DNA of 25,002 nucleotides. Source: a virus. Both the position numbers and the translations under genes were made by a program. Under the pieces are notes generated by a model that saw only the letters and a program-made list of their open reading frames with translations, was not told where the DNA came from and searched no databases. Shown here piece after piece: positions 22,366 to 25,002 of this stretch (position 1 is the first letter of the stretch; each line of letters begins with the position of its first letter). Where the stretch lies: positions 1 through 25,002 of the IMG/VR virus record IMGVR_UViG_3300044621_000652. One strand, given 5' to 3'.

Positions 22366-22697
22366 CTCTCCGCGCGGGTGACATGCGTGAGTCGGTGACG
22401 ATTCAGGCTGCCGTCGAGCAGACGAACTCCTACGGCGAGTCGACCATTTCTTGGGTCGACTACGCCACTCGTCGCGCCGCCATTGATGGAATCAACATCC
22501 AAGAGATGATCTCCGCTCAGGAGCCTCAGACCGTCGGCACCCATCAGGTGCGATTTCGGTACGTTCCGGGCCTCAGGAACTCGATGCGACTCCTGTGGAC
22601 GAGTCGCGTCCCATCGAGGACGCTGGACATCCTCGCCGTCAGCGAGAAGAACAATCGCGAGGAGCATCAGCTTGTTTGCAAGGAGCGGTTCGCATGA
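22362..22697 (+). CDS. Phage head-tail adaptor (head-tail joining family)
   Basis: This 111-residue protein has a GTG start with a 4-base overlap. MTLRAGDMRESVTIQA at the N-terminus and SWVDYATRRAAIDGINIQE then QVRFRYVPGL are characteristic of the phage head-tail joining family (SPP1 gp16-like). Length is normal. It probably forms the stopper or adaptor ring between connector and tail. Confidence 0.8.
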   Translation: MTLRAGDMRESVTIQAAVEQTNSYGESTISWVDYATRRAAIDGINIQEMISAQEPQTVGTHQVRFRYVPGLRNSMRLLWTSRVPSRTLDILAVSEKNNREEHQLVCKERFA

Positions 22698-23086
22698 TGC
22701 TCCTTGCCACCGTACTCGGCGCGGATGAGGTGATAGCGTCACTGTCCGATCTGGACTCTGTTCTGGACAAGGCTCGCGTTCTTGAGTCGCTCGCGAAGGA
22801 GTTCGCCGACGAGCTTCGCGAGAACACTCCTCCGGGGTACAGCAAGAAGCTGAAGGACTCCGTCGAGTACACGCCGACAGAGGTCGGATACGATCAGGGC
22901 GTGGAGACTGCCGGGGACGAGTCTCTGGACTCGGTGACCACCGTGAGAGTTCGCGGGAGGACGGTCCTGAGGAGGTCCAGATGGGTCAAGGTCGAGGGCC
23001 TTGAGGACGTCCTCATGTCGACGGCGGCAAAGGCTGCTGGCGGCAGTGTCATTCGATTTGAGGAGTCCTTCGTTGGCCGCACCTGA
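22694..23086 (+). CDS. HK97 gp10-like head-tail joining protein
   Basis: This 130-residue protein starts at ATG 22694 with a 4-base overlap and AAGGAG 8 bases upstream. Landmarks are LDSVLDKARVLESLAKEFADELRENTPPGYSKKLKDSVEY and later KVEGLEDVLMSTAAKA. These resemble gp10-type proteins with an N-terminal helix, TP.G and a basic middle. The family assignment relies on position and pattern, so it is moderate. Confidence 0.55.
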   Translation: MMLLATVLGADEVIASLSDLDSVLDKARVLESLAKEFADELRENTPPGYSKKLKDSVEYTPTEVGYDQGVETAGDESLDSVTTVRVRGRTVLRRSRWVKVEGLEDVLMSTAAKAAGGSVIRFEESFVGRT

Positions 23087-23468
23087 GAAGTGGCTCCGCA
23101 CCAGAATCGGATCGGCAACGTCCGCCGGGATTTATCCGGTTCTGGCTGCCATGAACTCTCCGTTCCCCCTCGTCGTCTACCGGAGGACGGGGACCAAGCG
23201 AGAGCGAGGAATGACCGGCAATTTCGGTGTTCCGGTCGCCACGTTCTCGGTCTCGATCGTCAGCGAGACGTACACGCAGGCAAAGGACATCGCGGATTCC
23301 ATTCGCAGGTCGGTCGACAACTTTACGGGCGAGTCGGATGGGGCAAAAATACATTTATCGACGTTGGTCTCCGAGCAGGACAACATGGAACGTCCGCCCG
23401 AGGGCCAGTCGAAACCACTGTACAGGGTTGATCAGGTTTACGAGGTTCGATTTCAAGAAACGGTCTAA
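23073..23468 (+). CDS. Tail completion/terminator protein, DUF3168-like
   Basis: This 131-residue protein most likely starts at TTG 23073, because GAGGAG (23060-23065) lies 7 bases upstream and the family N-terminus begins there; upstream in-frame codons give non-family sequence. The product reads LAAPEKWLRTRIGSATSAGIYPV, then NSPFPLVVYRRTG, then SVSIVSETYTQAKDIADSIRR. This fits DUF3168 proteins, which cap the tail tube. It overlaps the previous gene by 14 bases. Confidence 0.7.
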   Translation: MAAPEKWLRTRIGSATSAGIYPVLAAMNSPFPLVVYRRTGTKRERGMTGNFGVPVATFSVSIVSETYTQAKDIADSIRRSVDNFTGESDGAKIHLSTLVSEQDNMERPPEGQSKPLYRVDQVYEVRFQETV

Positions 23469-23479
23469 GGAGGGACGAC

Positions 23480-23881
23480 ATGGCTTTTGAAGGCGGTCAG
23501 GGCATCATTTTTTCGTATCCGGTGCAGACGATCGCGGGCTACACGGCGTCGTCTCAGAACTTCACCTGCACCTCAATCGCCGTGTCCAAGAAGGTCTCGG
23601 AGATTGACGCCTCGTCGCTCGCGACGAAGACCGGCGATTTCCGTTCGTATCGCCCCGCTCCGATCCGCGACGGCGACGAACTGAAGATCGACTTCATCGG
23701 CATGTGTGTCCCGATGATGACCGCCACGGGCGCGATCACGTGGACGATCGACGGGAGCGGTTCAAACGCCGGTTTCACGTCGAACATGCCCACGGCTGCT
23801 CTCTGCACGTCGTGCGACATCACGGCGTCGGTGGGAGAGTTGATCAAAGGCTCGGCCAGTTTCCGCCTGACGCAGTACTAA
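23480..23881 (+). CDS. Tail tube-like protein 1
   Basis: This 133-residue protein has a very strong AAGGAGGGA ribosome binding site. The sequence has the beta-barrel pattern of tail tube proteins: FTCTSIAVSKKVSEIDASS, RDGDELKIDFIG, and a C-terminal SVGELIKGSASFRLTQY. It is related to the next gene, notably at DELKIDFIG/GELNVDFIA and the C-terminal strand. It may form the tail tube or one of two tube components. Confidence 0.6.
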   Translation: MAFEGGQGIIFSYPVQTIAGYTASSQNFTCTSIAVSKKVSEIDASSLATKTGDFRSYRPAPIRDGDELKIDFIGMCVPMMTATGAITWTIDGSGSNAGFTSNMPTAALCTSCDITASVGELIKGSASFRLTQY

Positions 23882-23897
23882 CTGCTAGGGGGGCAGC

Positions 23898-24347
23898 ATG
23901 CCGGTATTGCCCGGAGGAGAGCCCGTATCCTCTCAGGGAGTGTCGTGTAGTTGGGGCGACGTGACGATGACGGCAACGTCAGTCCAGTTCCAGCAAGCGG
24001 CTGCGGCCGAGTACGACATCACTGGGTTTGACGCTAGGATCACCGCCGATCAGGGCAATACGTGCCATTTCCTCGTGGCCAAGAGCGTTGACTACGCCGT
24101 CATCGAACCCGGCGAACTCAACGTCGACTTTATCGCGAACATGTCCGCGTTGGGGCTGACCTCAAAGATCGGCCTGAGCAAGCTCGTCACGTTCAAGCAT
24201 CAGCCGTCGTCGGGCGGCAGTGCCTTGATACAGACTGCCCCGTCGTTCAACATCACGGCGACGGCGTTCCTGACATCGATTTCGCTCAACGCGCAGGTCG
24301 GTCAGTTCGTCACCGGGAACTGTACGTTCAAGCTCTCTGACAGGTAG
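23898..24347 (+). CDS. Tail tube-like protein 2, paralogue of the preceding gene
   Basis: This 149-residue protein has GGGGGG just upstream of its ATG at 23898. It shares the layout of its neighbour: PGELNVDFIANM in the middle and QVGQFVTGNCTFKLSDR at the end. The extra N-terminal segment (PGGEPVSSQGVSCSWGDVTM) is not in protein 1. Two adjacent related genes suggest a duplicated tail tube, with major and minor forms. Role is inferred. Confidence 0.6.
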   Translation: MPVLPGGEPVSSQGVSCSWGDVTMTATSVQFQQAAAAEYDITGFDARITADQGNTCHFLVAKSVDYAVIEPGELNVDFIANMSALGLTSKIGLSKLVTFKHQPSSGGSALIQTAPSFNITATAFLTSISLNAQVGQFVTGNCTFKLSDR

Positions 24348-24395
24348 TATGAAAGTACGGGCAAGGTAACTCTTTTTCTATCTACGAGGCAGGCA
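24348..24395. other. Short gap before tail chaperone gene
   Basis: The 48-base gap has a CTTTTTCT run at 24372-24379 and GAGGCAGG just before the ATG at 24396, which is the ribosome binding site. No hairpin that would make a terminator is seen. Confidence 0.4.
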
Positions 24396-24761
24396 ATGGC
24401 TTATCTGAACAAGGCGGCGATTCTGGCGGCTAAGGACAAGAAAATGGTCGACGTGGTCGTCGACGAGTGGAAGGGCGATGACGGCACTCCGGGTACGGTC
24501 AAGATTCGAGTGATGACCGGGACGGAGCGGGATCGCTTCGAGGCCGAGTTCGTCGGTGGCAACAAGTCGGTCGACATGGTGCGAGCCAAGCTCGTCGCCA
24601 AGTGCCTCTGCGACGAGGAAGGGAATCGGTTATTCACCGAGGCCGAGATTCCCGCCCTCGGCGAAAAGTCGGCGGCCGTTCTCGACAAGCTCTTCACGAT
24701 CTGCATGAAGCACAATCGGTTCACGAAGGATGATGTGGAGGAGATGGCGGGAAACTCCTGA
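24396..24761 (+). CDS. Tail assembly chaperone (G-like)
   Basis: This 121-residue protein shows the tail chaperone pattern: VKIRVMTGTERDRFEAEF, VRAKLVAKCLCDEEGNRLF, TEAEIPALGEKSAAVLDKLF and a C-terminal TKDDVEEMAGNS. It would help tail length control and folding of the tape measure protein, whose gene is not reached in this window. Near its end lies a slippery GGGAAAC that permits a -1 shift into the overlapping frame. Confidence 0.78.
   Translation: MAYLNKAAILAAKDKKMVDVVVDEWKGDDGTPGTVKIRVMTGTERDRFEAEFVGGNKSVDMVRAKLVAKCLCDEEGNRLFTEAEIPALGEKSAAVLDKLFTICMKHNRFTKDDVEEMAGNS
24749..24755 (+). promoter_or_regulatory. Programmed -1 frameshift site, G GGA AAC
   Basis: The heptamer GGGAAAC is in the X XXY YYZ phase relative to the chaperone frame (zero-frame codons GGA AAC), two codons before the stop. 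The -1 frame is open from 24734 to the window end and encodes a typical chaperone extension. The lambda G/GT site is GGGAAAG. Downstream structure was not assessed. Confidence 0.75.
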
Positions 24762-25002
24762 GCCGTCCGAGGCGGCGATTCGAGTTTCGTCTGGCGTTGG
24801 CCCTCGGGAAGACACACAAGCAACTCCTAGAGGAGTGTGACGCCGAAGAACTGGCCGAGTGGGAAGCGTTTTGGACCATCGAGCCGTGGGGGGACGAGTG
24901 GCGTCAAATCGCTCGTCTTACTACGGCTCTTTGCACGGCTTGGGGAAGTAAAAACCTCGAAGAAGAGATGATTATGCCGAGCCACAGGAAGCCGCCGCAG
25001 TC
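24755..25002 (+). CDS. Tail assembly chaperone extension (T-like), made by frameshift, runs off the window
   Basis: In the -1 frame after the slippery site, translation gives LLSRPRRRFEFRLALALGKT, then AEELAEWEAFWTIEPWGDEW and IARLTTALCTAWG. This is the recognisable second half of a GT chaperone. It has no start of its own, so it is joined to the first part by frameshifting and the full product starts at 24396. The frame is open at the window end, so the gene is partial. Confidence 0.75.

Noticed and set aside
23001-23072. Upstream ATG start for the DUF3168-like gene
   Set aside because: It would overlap the previous gene by 86 bases and add an Arg/Ser-rich piece unlike the family, while TTG 23073 has GAGGAG at the right distance.

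Overview
The window is a tailed-phage (Caudoviricetes) genome segment or prophage, with every supported gene on the + strand. It carries a complete HK97-type packaging, head and head-tail joining module and the start of the tail module. Genes are packed tightly, mostly with 1-4 base stop/start overlaps (ATGA, GTGA, TAATG). Base composition is clearly GC-rich (roughly 60%, estimated by eye) with strong G/C bias at third codon positions. No integrase, tRNA, att site or bacterial flanking gene is visible, so the host and the lysogenic state cannot be decided. The style is compatible with a high-GC bacterium, and I have only a weak suspicion of a planctomycete-like host.

Layout. 1-132 is leader sequence. 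133-597 is the small terminase (P27 family). 542-2216 is the large terminase, split inside its Walker A motif by a 49-base hairpin insert (820-868). 2213-4681 is the portal, fused to a C-terminal zeta-toxin-like P-loop domain. 4678-18426 is an unusually large 13.7 kb block of six multidomain proteins: a polyvalent protein with ADP-ribosyltransferase-like and metallopeptidase domains; a 1420-residue protein with two GNAT-like domains; the HK97 prohead protease with extra N- and C-terminal domains; a stand-alone metallopeptidase; an ADP-ribosyltransferase; and an ASCH-like protein. 18428-18631 is a small zinc-ribbon protein. 18725-20227 is the major capsid protein, 20243-20674 a probable decoration protein, and 20749-21522 a glycosyltransferase. 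21524-23468 holds a small conserved protein and the head-tail connector/completion genes. 23480-24347 holds two related tail-tube-like proteins. 24396 to the end holds the tail assembly chaperones, with a -1 slippery site.

The main novelty is a short motif, consensus DCGRDxDGKFxxGNxC, or the shorter variant CxTGxGGGxDNSC. It recurs 14 times across the portal, the protease and all the effector-like proteins, always at domain boundaries. I read the block as a set of polyprotein-like cargo or effector proteins. The motif could be a shared linker, targeting tag or processing site, linked to the capsid through portal and protease. This is inference from sequence; the motif recurrence itself is directly visible. 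The second main novelty is the hairpin insert in the terminase gene, whose layout resembles the T4 gene 60 translational bypass element.
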